Source of the DNA: Candidatus Nitronereus thalassa
GTDB taxonomy: Bacteria > Nitrospirota > Nitrospiria > Nitrospirales > UBA8639
Direction: 5' to 3'
Assembly (NCBI RefSeq): GCF_032191465.1
Contig: NZ_JAQOUE010000001.1
Coordinates: 1,116,001-1,180,000, forward strand
Length of the DNA stretch: 64,000 nucleotides
Shown: one piece after another, positions 16,336-24,826 of the stretch
Layout of the letters: each line of letters begins with the position of its first letter
Numbering within the stretch: the first letter of the stretch is position 1
Notes under the pieces: model-generated
What the model was told of the DNA's origin: nothing
Databases searched by the model: none
Seen by the model: the letters and a program-made list of their open reading frames with translations, nothing else
Made by a program: the position numbers and the translations under genes

Positions 16336-18360
16336 CGCGCGAGGAATCGCCAAGGTCCAATCATGGCGCTTCAAGAGGTGATCCCCTTCAAAGGCTTCAA
16401 GTTCCCCGGCAAATTGAAACGTATCCGCCGTCGCACTCAATCGCGTCCGACATTCCACTCGAATAGCCCAATCCCCCCGCCGCATGATGGCCGTTTGAGA
16501 AAATTCAGTTTGCGCGGACAGAGGATCATTTTCAAGAATGCGATACCGCTTCAAGAGTGTATAACCTAAGTTCAGATCAATCTCTTCGATTCTAGCCAAC
16601 GACGCACCATCAAATTCACCACCATCACTTTTGAGGGTATACACCATTTCCGTCGTGGCAAGATCAATTTCAATCGTGCGCCGCATAGGCATCTGTCGCA
16701 ATTTTTTATGCGTGGTGCCAGGGGCGGCTTCCGGAGGATCAAAGGGGCGCAACTGAGAATCTTCTGGACGCGGTGGACGAACGGGAAGCTCCAGATAACT
16801 CGGGCCTGTACGAACGGTTAACGTCACCGGCACGGGAGGAGGCCAGGCAATCGGCCAATAGCTGGTGGAAACAGAAACCCTAATCCGATGTCCCAGCGGA
16901 AAGGCATGAGCGAAATCATTGAGTTGGATCCGAACCGTATACCAATTTCCAGGCTTTAGCGATTCTGGCGTTTCATGACTCTCTCTATGCGTAAGGTTCA
17001 AAAGGCCATAGGTCACGCGTAACACAGACCCATCGGGTGCCACATCTCCCAATCGAATTGCCACCATCGCCACAGGTTGATCCGTGGCCAATTCCAATTC
17101 AACAATCGGAGCCCCCAAGACTTCGAGCCTCCCAGGTAATGGATCACTATCAAACACGAGAGAGCCACCATCGTCAGGACGCTGGTCTCGTGGCATTTCC
17201 CCATCCGCACCAAACCCGCACCATTCCCCAGAGCGCACACCAATCGTTTGAGGCGAACAGAATGAGACATCTATGGGCTTCTCTGGAAGGGGAGATAAGT
17301 GCCCAGGCTCCAAATACCAACGCTGAGGGGTCATGTGTGAGCTGGGAAGATGGTCTTCTGCCACCCATCGGCCAGGCCATTCTGCATATTGAGGTTGAGG
17401 CTGCTGACTCTCTTGCATCCACACGCGAATTACTGGCTCGTCCATGATTCCCGTGGATTTGCCATTCAACCAGTGTTCCCACCACCGCACGGCTTCTTGG
17501 AGAAACCCTATAGCTGGCCCAGGAACGCCATCATGCGGAAAGTTATGCGCCCATGGACCAATCAGGGCCTTCTTCGGACAGGAAAGATTTCTCATCAACC
17601 GAGGGATGGCATTGGTATAGCCATCGGCCCACCCGCCAATGGCATACACGGGGCATTGGATTGCAGAAAAATCTTCGCATATTGATCCATGCTTCCAAAA
17701 ATCATCACGCCATTGATGGCGCATCCATACAGCGGGAAACGGTTCCAGGTTTTCGAGGCGTTCCTGCCACATCGCCTTCCATCGATCACCAACAATGTGC
17801 GGGTCCGGGGGCAAGGCGGAATACAAGGTGAGGATTGAACCCCATTGCATGTTTTCGTTGAGCAAACATCCGCCCATGAAATGGGCGTCATCGGCATAGC
17901 GATCATCTGTGGAACACAGGGTAATAATGGCTTTGAGCGCCGGAGGTCGTAAGGCCGCCACTTGCAACGCATTGAATCCTCCCCAAGAAATACCCATCAT
18001 GCCTACCGATCCAGAGCACCAGGGTTGGGCCACGATCCAATTAATAATCTCTAACGCATCGGCATGTTCTTGTGGCGAATACTCGTCATGGAGCACGCCC
18101 TCTGAATCTCCAGAACCTCGAATGTCCACACGGACACTGGCGAAGCCATGATCAGCAAAATAACGATGAATGGGTTCATCACGAGACCGCATGAAATCCC
18201 GCTTTCGGTAGGGAATGTATTCTAAGATGGCAGGCACAGGTTGATGCTGGGCAGAATTCGGCAGCCAAATACGGGCGGCAATCCGGCATCCATCGGACAT
18301 AGGAATCCAGGTGTTTTCGATTTCCTGGATTCGCTCTAAAATATTGGCATCACTACTCAT
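16327..18360 (-). CDS. CocE/NonD-family alpha/beta hydrolase (X-Pro dipeptidyl-peptidase S15 type)
   Basis: 677 residues. An alpha/beta-hydrolase domain (about 10-320) has the nucleophile Ser125 in GISWGG and the oxyanion region YIPYRKRD. A jelly-roll PepX C-terminal domain follows (about 340-560), then an additional beta region. There is no signal peptide, so it is cytoplasmic. Family members hydrolyse esters or amides such as acyl or X-Pro peptides. The start overlaps the stop of the upstream ATP-grasp-like gene by 4 nt (ATGA), implying co-translation and a shared pathway. Confidence 0.9.
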   Translation of the reverse strand: MSSDANILERIQEIENTWIPMSDGCRIAARIWLPNSAQHQPVPAILEYIPYRKRDFMRSRDEPIHRYFADHGFASVRVDIRGSGDSEGVLHDEYSPQEHADALEIINWIVAQPWCSGSVGMMGISWGGFNALQVAALRPPALKAIITLCSTDDRYADDAHFMGGCLLNENMQWGSILTLYSALPPDPHIVGDRWKAMWQERLENLEPFPAVWMRHQWRDDFWKHGSICEDFSAIQCPVYAIGGWADGYTNAIPRLMRNLSCPKKALIGPWAHNFPHDGVPGPAIGFLQEAVRWWEHWLNGKSTGIMDEPVIRVWMQESQQPQPQYAEWPGRWVAEDHLPSSHMTPQRWYLEPGHLSPLPEKPIDVSFCSPQTIGVRSGEWCGFGADGEMPRDQRPDDGGSLVFDSDPLPGRLEVLGAPIVELELATDQPVAMVAIRLGDVAPDGSVLRVTYGLLNLTHRESHETPESLKPGNWYTVRIQLNDFAHAFPLGHRIRVSVSTSYWPIAWPPPVPVTLTVRTGPSYLELPVRPPRPEDSQLRPFDPPEAAPGTTHKKLRQMPMRRTIEIDLATTEMVYTLKSDGGEFDGASLARIEEIDLNLGYTLLKRYRILENDPLSAQTEFSQTAIMRRGDWAIRVECRTRLSATADTFQFAGELEAFEGDHLLKRHDWTLAIPRALL

Positions 18361-19346
18361 GAGATTTTTGATTTCTTACGATTACGATTGGAGGAAGATT
18401 TGGAACCTTGTGATTCGGCCCCTTCGTGAGAAAGCAACGATTGAGCAGACCAAAAACTCAACGCGAGTTTTTCTCTCACTTTGAACCCTGTTTCGAGATC
18501 CCAACAATTCACGATCGCCAACCGAAACCCTCCGGGCGGCATGGAATGATCTTTCGGGGCGCGGTCCTCATGAAATGTGATTTGAATACTCGAGACCTTC
18601 GGCGTGTGACGCAATTCATCAACCAATACTTTGGGAGGATGAGAGTATTTCACATCATGCGCCCCAAACAGCACGACACTGAATCCTTCTTGACGTTGCG
18701 CATCATTGAATTGCCAAATCCCTTCGGCATACAAGCGAATGAGGGCTTCGACCCAACCTTCCCCATAGAGGTCAGGCCATTGATCGGCAAATCTCAAATG
18801 AACCTCAATGATTTTTCCACCAATCGTTTCAAAGTTGACCATGCCCGTATAGTTTGACAAACATCGACGAAGCCAATCCCCGCAATAGGCTTCAACGTCA
18901 GGAATGGGATTGGCCATAACGGTCCAATAATCAAACATGCCCCCTTCCAAGGGTTTTCCAGTGGTATGTCTCCACCATTGAGGTTCTCCCTGGACCACAA
19001 CCACATCACTTGAGACATGATCGCCTTCAAGTAAGGTCATCCAAAAATGCCCTGGCCGTTCATACCGTTTATATTTTTTTGAAGAGCGGATCACCCGACT
19101 TCCGGCCCCCATCCCCTTCATGTTGTAGATTGGCTTGGAAAACACCGGAAAGGAAGGTGGCTCTAACCCATGCGGAGCGCAGGGTAAGTTCTGGCTTTCG
19201 GCAATCGCAAGTTTGTTGTAGACCCACTTGTACGCTGGATACCACAACCAAGCATCACTATCTTCTGTAGGAATGTTGACCCCATCCGGGCAGGGAATTC
19301 CCTCAAAATACTGTATCCGCCATGGATCGGCTTCACAAATCGGCAT
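18357..19346 (-). CDS. Divergent ATP-grasp-like protein, unknown substrate
   Basis: 329 residues. No exact family recognised, but the C-terminal half has an ATP-grasp-like course: HFWMTLLEGDHVSSDVVVVQ near 100-120 and MVNFETIGGKIIEVHLRFAD near 165-185, the latter resembling the metal-binding E...N strand pair. The tail is very basic (SSSNRNRKKSKIS). Coupled by ATGA overlap to the CocE-type hydrolase, with a Ddl-like ligase converging beyond it. I infer a small peptide or amide pathway with ligase and hydrolase steps, at low certainty. Confidence 0.6.
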   Translation of the reverse strand: MPICEADPWRIQYFEGIPCPDGVNIPTEDSDAWLWYPAYKWVYNKLAIAESQNLPCAPHGLEPPSFPVFSKPIYNMKGMGAGSRVIRSSKKYKRYERPGHFWMTLLEGDHVSSDVVVVQGEPQWWRHTTGKPLEGGMFDYWTVMANPIPDVEAYCGDWLRRCLSNYTGMVNFETIGGKIIEVHLRFADQWPDLYGEGWVEALIRLYAEGIWQFNDAQRQEGFSVVLFGAHDVKYSHPPKVLVDELRHTPKVSSIQITFHEDRAPKDHSMPPGGFRLAIVNCWDLETGFKVREKLALSFWSAQSLLSHEGAESQGSKSSSNRNRKKSKIS

Positions 19347-19449
19347 TGGTCTACTGTCCTTTCATGAAAATAGGAAAATTTACCGCACCATACTGAGGGA
19401 GATTCGGGAATGCAATGATTTAGAAACATCGGTCTCAGGAGACCGGTCT

Positions 19450-20133
19450 TTAGTGACTATCTCCTGAACATGAGGCAGGCACGATCAACATTTTCATGGG
19501 ACTAACAAGGGCCCAATAGAGGGCTTGGGCTTTTGCAGGTGGCAGGTCGAGCATTAAGTCTCTTGAGGAGGAACCAAAGATGCCCACCCCCCAACCCGAA
19601 ACCCGCATTGTCAATCTCTTTACCCATTTCGCCGTTGGTTCAAAGACATGATCCCATGCCGAATCAATTTTTTCTGATTGGATCACTAATGAAAACTCTT
19701 CCCCCCAAACTACGGTATACCGATGCGGCATATCCGTCACGACCAAGGGATGCGCTTCTGCCTGGGAGACAGACCCGTCATCCTTGGCAATAGAAGGAAT
19801 CGTCGGTTCGGGTTCAATAAGGGGAATTTTCCGGGTAAGAGTGGCCACCTTCACATTCGTGAACGGCTCTCCCACCCAAGAGGATATGAGAAAGGGAAAG
19901 GACTTGAGGAGGATACCGCGAGCCTTGAGTTCCAACATTCCTTGCGAAAGATTCATCACAACGTAGAGCGCTTTTTCTTTCGCTAACACGACTTCTTGTT
20001 GTTGGCTTGCACGAAGGATTTCTTTGACTGGTGCGGTCGAGGCACACGTCACCTCCTGCGCAGCTACTGGCAAGGTGAAAACAGTCAGACCACTGACCGC
20101 CACCAACCAAGCCGTCCAAAAATTCCCTTTCAT
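19450..20133 (-). CDS. Secreted protein of unknown function, downstream of two L,D-transpeptidases
   Basis: 227 residues from the ATG at 20133, which opens a signal peptide (MKGNFWTAWLVAVSGLTVFT, cleavage after VAA). No family recognised. The body is mixed alpha/beta, with a proline-rich loop near 100-110. The start is 8 nt beyond the stop of the preceding transpeptidase gene and lacks its own ribosome site, so it is probably coupled. As last gene of the operon it may assist the transpeptidases or bind peptidoglycan. Confidence 0.72.
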   Translation of the reverse strand: MKGNFWTAWLVAVSGLTVFTLPVAAQEVTCASTAPVKEILRASQQQEVVLAKEKALYVVMNLSQGMLELKARGILLKSFPFLISSWVGEPFTNVKVATLTRKIPLIEPEPTIPSIAKDDGSVSQAEAHPLVVTDMPHRYTVVWGEEFSLVIQSEKIDSAWDHVFEPTAKWVKRLTMRVSGWGVGIFGSSSRDLMLDLPPAKAQALYWALVSPMKMLIVPASCSGDSH

Positions 20134-20140
20134 GCCATGA

Positions 20141-20788
20141 TTAATAGATAATGAGCGTAGTGCCCACAGAGACATGTTCATACAAATACTGTAGATCTTT
20201 ATCGCCAAGTCGGATGCACCCATGCGTCACGTTCGTGCCCAACAGACGCGTATACAGGGTACCATGAATGAAGTACCCGTCCCCAAATCCCAAGGCATAA
20301 TCTCCCAAGACACCAGCTTCGGCTCGATCCTGTTGCCGAGTGGGAATCGGCAGCCCTTCCTCAATAAAAGCCCAGTCAGGTTTAAACCAAATGGGATTGG
20401 CAATTTTCCCCGTGATAGAAAATATTCCACGGGGCGTATTGAATATCCAACCTTTCTCGGGGTTACGTGGATCTTGAAGGCGTGACCCACTTCCGGTGGA
20501 AGCCACTGCCGCAAACAAGGTCTTTGTCCCGTTTTTCAGATACACCCGATTTTCTGCAGTATCCACCATCACAAACGTTCCTTGAGGAGCCAAGCGGGCC
20601 AAGGAAGATGGTGATGGTTTCTTGGAACGGCCCTCACCATTTCCTCGAGAAGTCGTTTTGACAGCAGCCTTGTTGAACTCGGCAGACGGACTTTCCGCAC
20701 TACCCAAAAGGATGAAACTGAAGAACAGAAGGGATAGCAGGCTGACTCCTGAACGACCTAGGTTTGGACTTGACCAAAGGGAATTCAC
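20141..20788 (-). CDS. L,D-transpeptidase (YkuD domain), short form
   Basis: 215 residues. An N-terminal signal or anchor segment is followed by a YkuD domain (about 70-215). The catalytic motif is intact: His175 in FIHGT, then THGCIRLGD with His189 and Cys191. Such enzymes form 3-3 crosslinks in peptidoglycan or attach lipoproteins to it. The start overlaps the upstream transpeptidase stop by 4 nt. Together with the next gene it makes a tandem pair of different types. Confidence 0.92.
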   Translation of the reverse strand: MNSLWSSPNLGRSGVSLLSLLFFSFILLGSAESPSAEFNKAAVKTTSRGNGEGRSKKPSPSSLARLAPQGTFVMVDTAENRVYLKNGTKTLFAAVASTGSGSRLQDPRNPEKGWIFNTPRGIFSITGKIANPIWFKPDWAFIEEGLPIPTRQQDRAEAGVLGDYALGFGDGYFIHGTLYTRLLGTNVTHGCIRLGDKDLQYLYEHVSVGTTLIIY

Positions 20789-21993
20789 CCAACTTTCCCT
20801 TTTCCAACCGGAATCAATCGTGTCCTATCAGAAATGTGCGCCTGAATGTCCTGAATCATTTTGACAATTTGATTGTCAGGTTGAATGGCACCAACAATGG
20901 TCACTGCCATACCAACTTTGGCTTTTTCGAAAAGGCGATCCATCGCCTCATTCTCCAAGGCCACGCATCCGCGAGTCAGTTCCTGGGCATCATTGGCCTT
21001 GCCGTGAATTTCAATGAGTCCTCCAATGGATTGGTTACTGGGAATCCTCCCCTTGGCTTGTGCTTCCTTAAACCGAAGAGTCTGCTCAACGGTGGGATAA
21101 TTGAGGAGTAAGGCTTTGTAAAACCGAGTCTCCCCTTCACTTTTTTTCTTTATGATATGAAATCGTCCCTCGGGGGTGGCTCCGTCACCTTCATGCTTTT
21201 TATCCTCCAGGCCATTAAATCCTAATTCCACCGGATACTGGGCGACTTCTTTTCCTTTGTCATACACCAACAATTTCCGCGAGGCCTTTACCACGACTAC
21301 CACCCTGTCCTGTTGCGTTTTCGACTTTTGGATTGTTTCCTGCACCCACTGCTCCCATTGAGCCAACTGCGACTCATCCGCATACCGCATCATTTGACTC
21401 ATCATATGGGATTCGACTCCCTGCAACTGCATGACGACCTCCCCGACGGTGACTCGCGCTTCATCGAGTTGGCCGTAAGCCTGACGACGCCCGGCTTCTT
21501 CTAATAACCCATACGCCTTGGAAAGCGCAGTCACATCATTTTGGAAATCGAATAAACTGATGAGATTTCGAAGACGTACTAACTGCAGACTCTCATGCGC
21601 GATAAAGGCCCGCACCTCTTCTTCCTGAACCGCTCGCTTTTGCTGAGCCGCTTGGAGAAGAAGCGTGCCTTCTTTCACAATGTCCGCATAAGATTGCGCA
21701 AACCCCTGACGATCATGGGGCGACCACCATTCTGCGTTGTCTTGCAAAAATTTCTGTCGAAGGGCAGCAATGTTCTGATGAAATATTTGATAGCGTGTAG
21801 GGAATAAGGTATGGGCCGAGTCCAGCCAGGCCTTTCGATCCAATTCTTCTACTTCCGAAGGAAAATTCTCCGGCCATTCATCGGTTTCCCACCATGCGCC
21901 CATGGCTAAAAACGGTAATGTAATAAGGAGAGGCAGAATTGCCCACAACACCTTTTTGAGATATGAGTGCCACCCTGCCCCCCACATATTCAT
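20785..21993 (-). CDS. L,D-transpeptidase (YkuD domain) with long helical N-terminus
   Basis: 402 residues. A TM or signal segment (about 13-32) precedes a helical region (about 45-225), then a YkuD domain (about 230-375) with IEIHG (His330) and TRGCVALEN (Cys343). The usual SHGC is TRGC here, a variant seen in YafK-like enzymes. The helical part may bridge protein partners or span the periplasm. It starts 6 nt after the DUF4398 lipoprotein stop, so a lipoprotein, two transpeptidases and a secreted protein form one operon. Confidence 0.9.
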   Translation of the reverse strand: MNMWGAGWHSYLKKVLWAILPLLITLPFLAMGAWWETDEWPENFPSEVEELDRKAWLDSAHTLFPTRYQIFHQNIAALRQKFLQDNAEWWSPHDRQGFAQSYADIVKEGTLLLQAAQQKRAVQEEEVRAFIAHESLQLVRLRNLISLFDFQNDVTALSKAYGLLEEAGRRQAYGQLDEARVTVGEVVMQLQGVESHMMSQMMRYADESQLAQWEQWVQETIQKSKTQQDRVVVVVKASRKLLVYDKGKEVAQYPVELGFNGLEDKKHEGDGATPEGRFHIIKKKSEGETRFYKALLLNYPTVEQTLRFKEAQAKGRIPSNQSIGGLIEIHGKANDAQELTRGCVALENEAMDRLFEKAKVGMAVTIVGAIQPDNQIVKMIQDIQAHISDRTRLIPVGKGKVG

Positions 21994-21998
21994 TAATC

Positions 21999-22619
21999 TT
22001 ATGCTTTCGCTTTGCCAGTTTTTTGCAAAGCATGAGCCACCTCATCATGGACCCGAATAGCTAAGGATTCAATGGCCTGCGCCTTGGCTTTTGCACCAAG
22101 AAAGTCTTCGGCTACGAGAGCGCCATCAACTTCCACGAGCATGGATTCCGCCGTTTGCAAATCGCCATTTAAGGCTTGCAGATCCGCCTGTGAACCTTTT
22201 CCCATCGGGGCTTTGGCTAAAATAACTCGCGCTTCCTGGACACGAGATTTTGCATTCGTCATTGCAGATTGCGCTTCACTTTTTACTCGTTCTTTATTCG
22301 CCACGGCTTCCGTCTTGGCTCGAAGCGCCTCCTGATTCACTGCTTGCAACATTCCTTCCACGCTTTCATAGTTTCTCATGATCGCGAACTTGGAATCTTG
22401 AATGGCTAGCTCTTCTTGAGCCATTTGATAGGCGGTCTCGGCTTCACGAAAACTTTCCGGAGCATAATCCGGTGCTCCCGCTTGCCGGGCTTCCTTCAGC
22501 GCCATGTCCGCCGCATCAAGCGTGGTCATGGGTTTTTCCGCACACCCCAACATCAACATGCCGATTAGAATCGACAAAGTTCCCATACTGAGCACAGTGT
22601 TGCGTTTCACGAAAGTCAT
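21999..22619 (-). CDS. DUF4398-type lipoprotein, long form
   Basis: 206 residues from the ATG at 22619. The signal peptide ends in lipobox LMLGC (Cys 26). The mature chain is a long alpha-helical rod (EREA-type repeats such as EARQAGAPDYAPESFREAET) with the DUF4398 pattern shared with the 9202 gene. Start choice is uncertain: AGGAGG abuts the 22619 ATG, whereas an ATG at 22649 has AAGGA at 3 nt. It is immediately upstream of the two L,D-transpeptidases and is a plausible periplasmic scaffold or substrate for them. Confidence 0.82.
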   Translation of the reverse strand: MTFVKRNTVLSMGTLSILIGMLMLGCAEKPMTTLDAADMALKEARQAGAPDYAPESFREAETAYQMAQEELAIQDSKFAIMRNYESVEGMLQAVNQEALRAKTEAVANKERVKSEAQSAMTNAKSRVQEARVILAKAPMGKGSQADLQALNGDLQTAESMLVEVDGALVAEDFLGAKAKAQAIESLAIRVHDEVAHALQKTGKAKA

Positions 22620-22829
22620 CCTCCTCATTATTATTGTTGTTGATCGCATAAATCCTTGGTTGGAGGATATTTTCCCCCAACCAAGGGTTCGCCTGAAGTT
22701 TGTTGAGACCAAGCTCGGGCAAAGGGTTTTGATAATTCTTTTGGCACTGAAGGGCAGGACCTCCTTAAGGTCAGATTCCAAGTGATCTCAATCCTTGGCA
22801 TCAGGTTCCTCTCGGAAGGGCAAGGGGTA

Positions 22830-22949
22830 TTACTTGCCAAAAGGCTTTTTGGGTTGAGACTGGGGTTGAGGCTTTTGGGCTGGTTGAGCCGCGCCTGGCT
22901 TCCCAACACCCACTCCTTTCTTAGATTCTTGTGAATTGGTAGAACTCAT
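22830..22949 (-). CDS. 39-residue Pro/Gln/Lys-rich small protein
   Basis: MSSTNSQESKKGVGVGKPGA at the start and KKPFGK at the end; no hydrophobic segment, so soluble and disordered. The AAGGAGGTGACC ribosome site is almost a perfect anti-16S match, 6 nt before the ATG, which is why I call a gene this short. It is the first ORF after the sigma-54 promoter at 23006 and may lead the DUF4398/L,D-transpeptidase operon, with a gap of about 200 nt. No family recognised. Confidence 0.62.
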   Translation of the reverse strand: MSSTNSQESKKGVGVGKPGAAQPAQKPQPQSQPKKPFGK

Positions 22950-23005
22950 GAATGGTCACCTCCTTTCATCCTGTGGATTAGGCCGTGGCCTTACTTGTAA
23001 GAGAG

Positions 23006-23022
23006 AGCAAAAGATATGCCAC
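23006..23022 (-). promoter_or_regulatory. Putative sigma-54 promoter (-24/-12)
   Basis: Minus strand GTGGCATATCTTTTGCT: TGGCA and TTTGC with N10. It faces the 39-residue gene and the DUF4398/transpeptidase operon. Confidence 0.68.
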
Positions 23023-23093
23023 ACGACATCTTCCACAAGAAAAAGGAAAGGCTTGAATTTTTTTAATGATGTGATTGTTTTCAAATATCATTT

Positions 23094-23110
23094 GGACAGA
23101 ATTTCTGTCC
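23094..23110. promoter_or_regulatory. Dyad between divergent sigma-54 promoters (extended spacing)
   Basis: GGACAGAATTTCTGTCC, with perfect 8-bp arms round one central base. It contains the GGACA and TGTCC halves but with a 7-nt rather than 3-nt spacer. It may be a second site beside the better match at 23116. Confidence 0.45.
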
Positions 23111-23115
23111 CTACA

Positions 23116-23130
23116 AAGACAGATTGTCTT
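23116..23130. promoter_or_regulatory. Putative activator site (UAS dyad), copy 5
   Basis: AAGACA-GAT-TGTCTT, a perfect dyad matching RRGACA-N3-TGTCYY. It lies about 94 nt from the leftward promoter at 23006 and about 179 nt from the rightward one at 23309. The 400-nt gap 22950-23349 holds no other visible gene. Confidence 0.55.
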
Positions 23131-23308
23131 CGTCTATCCTTGACGATTTATCATTTTTCCTTAGTCGCCTTCCTCACCGTTCACTAGTCTCTCTCATTTG
23201 AACTATTTTGACTCCCAACTCCAGGCAAAAAGGACATAGATAACCGATGAAGAAATTTCATGGAGATAGATAGTGGCATACTCCCGATAACAGAAGAATC
23301 CAAATGAA

Positions 23309-23325
23309 TTGGCATATTCATTGCA
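23309..23325 (+). promoter_or_regulatory. Putative sigma-54 promoter (-24/-12)
   Basis: TTGGCATATTCATTGCA. Transcription should begin near 23336, only about 15 nt before the ATG at 23350, with GGAG in that short leader. Confidence 0.65.
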
Positions 23326-23349
23326 CTTATTCAATTGTGGAGTCTCGAC

Positions 23350-23766
23350 ATGAGACTAAAAAATCACTCAGTTTGGCAGCGTGCAATCCAGGGACCCCTT
23401 GCCTTCTTTTTGGCACCGGCTCATCGTCCTATTCTGATGGTCACCGGGATTTTCCTACTGGGAATCAGTCTGACAATTGGTTTGGCAAGTGACTCTCATC
23501 TTACACCGCTTTCCCCACCAGGAACCTTGTCCGATGGTGAAGGCAACACAGACCGCACTACCCTATTCGTCAAAGGAAAAATTCTCGATATTGTTGGTGA
23601 ACTCATTTTGATTGTGGAGGGGATGGATGGAACAGTGGAATTGCGGCTTACGGAGGATACCGTCTTTCAAAGTACCTTGCATATTGGAGACTACATTGTG
23701 GCATCCGTCTCTCCACAAGGGGTCGTGCGACAAATCACGGTTGTGGAATCTCAGGAAAATTTTTAA
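23350..23766 (+). CDS. Exported or membrane-anchored protein of unknown function
   Basis: 138 residues. A long basic N-terminus is followed by a hydrophobic segment (ILMVTGIFLLGISLTIGLAS, about 29-48). The rest is a small beta-rich domain (VKGKILDIVGELILIVEGMD, then IGDYIVASVSPQGVVRQITV) resembling an OB-like or SH3-like barrel. No family recognised. GGAG sits 7 nt before the ATG. It is probably co-transcribed with the zinc-ribbon gene 54 nt downstream. Confidence 0.72.
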   Translation: MRLKNHSVWQRAIQGPLAFFLAPAHRPILMVTGIFLLGISLTIGLASDSHLTPLSPPGTLSDGEGNTDRTTLFVKGKILDIVGELILIVEGMDGTVELRLTEDTVFQSTLHIGDYIVASVSPQGVVRQITVVESQENF

Positions 23767-23820
23767 AAACTTTCACCGTCGACAACGACCACCATTGGGC
23801 AGAATCAGGAGTTGCCGACC

Positions 23821-24057
23821 ATGAAATGCGAACGATGCGAAGGCTTAATGGTACGAACCCAACACTATGGGTTCTCCATTTTGAAGCGAATGATCTGGTT
23901 TTGGAAATGTGTAAACTGTGGAAATGTTTTTGATCACACAGTGATTATGAATCGGCAACAGATCTGGGAAACTGGCGGGCTTCCCTCATCAGGGCGAGCC
24001 GCAGCACCAAGAATTCATTACATTTCCCGACCACCAAAGGGAAGGCGCGCTGCCTAA
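23821..24057 (+). CDS. Small zinc-ribbon protein (CxxC...CxxC)
   Basis: 78 residues: MKCERCEGLMVRT and WKCVNCGNVFD supply four cysteines, followed by a basic, Arg/Pro-rich tail. The pattern CxRCxGxMV...CVNCG matches the 9534 protein closely, so these are paralogues. AGGAG is 9 nt upstream of the ATG. It follows a sigma-54-controlled gene, as the 9534 gene follows its own promoter. Confidence 0.8.
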   Translation: MKCERCEGLMVRTQHYGFSILKRMIWFWKCVNCGNVFDHTVIMNRQQIWETGGLPSSGRAAAPRIHYISRPPKGRRAA

Positions 24058-24205
24058 CTAGTAGGGAATACGTCCAAAACGCCCAATATCGGGATCACTC
24101 CCTTAGGCCGTTTGCATTTGTCAAGAATACATTGGACTTGGAAAACACAATTCCGAAAAGTCTCTCACCTAAGAACTCCTCAACGCGATGCCTTTGCCTT
24201 TAAAA

Positions 24206-24406
24206 TTAGTCTTTTGGTTCCGGAGTTTCTGAAACCGTGTCTTCGCCGGCCGGCTGATCTTCTGATGCACTAGAAGGATCAACCCGTCCTTCTTCCTCTT
24301 GGGTTTCAGGGACCGAAGGGGTTTGTGTGCTGGTCTCATTCCCACATCCGGCGAACAATACAATCGCAATAAACAGTGTAAAAACCCATTGTTTTCTAAA
24401 TTGCAT
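24206..24406 (-). CDS. Small acidic lipoprotein
   Basis: 66 residues. The signal peptide (MQFRKQWVFTLFIAIVLF) ends in AGC (Cys 21). The mature part is acidic and rich in Thr, Ser, Pro and Glu, so disordered. GAGGAG is 5 nt before the ATG. It lies 60 nt downstream of the 50-residue gene and probably shares the promoter at 24672. No family. Confidence 0.75.
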   Translation of the reverse strand: MQFRKQWVFTLFIAIVLFAGCGNETSTQTPSVPETQEEEGRVDPSSASEDQPAGEDTVSETPEPKD

Positions 24407-24465
24407 TTTGACTCCTCTGATTAATCAATAGTATGAGATCCGATGGCCCTTTATGAACCGAAAGA

Positions 24466-24618
24466 CTATTTGTCTTCTTTCTTGTCAATTTCCTTTGGAG
24501 GTCGTAGCTGTGCGGATTCTTTATCATCCAGTTTAGGAAAAAATGGTTTGCGTTCCTTCTTTTTTTCTTCCTCCGACTGATCCCCATCAAATAAGAATCC
24601 TGGAATGCCTGTTTCCAT
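24466..24618 (-). CDS. 50-residue charged protein, unknown
   Basis: It begins METGIPGFLFDGDQSEEEKK and is rich in Lys, Glu and Asp with no hydrophobic segment. AGGAG is 5 nt before the ATG, and a -24/-12 promoter is about 55 nt upstream. The N-terminal GIPGFLFDGD motif is the part likely to be conserved. It overlaps a larger antisense-frame ORF that has no ribosome site. Role unknown; grouped with the small stress proteins of this block. Confidence 0.62.
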   Translation of the reverse strand: METGIPGFLFDGDQSEEEKKKERKPFFPKLDDKESAQLRPPKEIDKKEDK

Positions 24619-24671
24619 AACAACTCCTGAGTCATTAGGGGTGATAAAATTCCCAACCTCATGGTATGTGG

Positions 24672-24688
24672 TGCAACTGTCATTCCAT
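24672..24688 (-). promoter_or_regulatory. Putative sigma-54 promoter (-24/-12)
   Basis: Minus strand ATGGAATGACAGTTGCA (TGG, TTGC, N10). It faces the 50-residue gene and the small lipoprotein. Confidence 0.58.
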
Positions 24689-24826
24689 TTTCAGAAAGAA
24701 TCCAAACGACCTGCGCGACGGGTTCAGACCAACTCCCAACACAGCATTTTTCAGGATTTCCTTGGTATTCGAGCTATTGGCCGAGGCAAGACGAATCGGG
24801 CTTATAATTGGAAGACTTCACAAGAT

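Noticed and set aside
24396-24683. 95-codon minus-strand ORF
   Set aside because: Overlaps in another frame the 50-residue gene (24466-24618), which has a proper ribosome site, and runs over the promoter at 24672.
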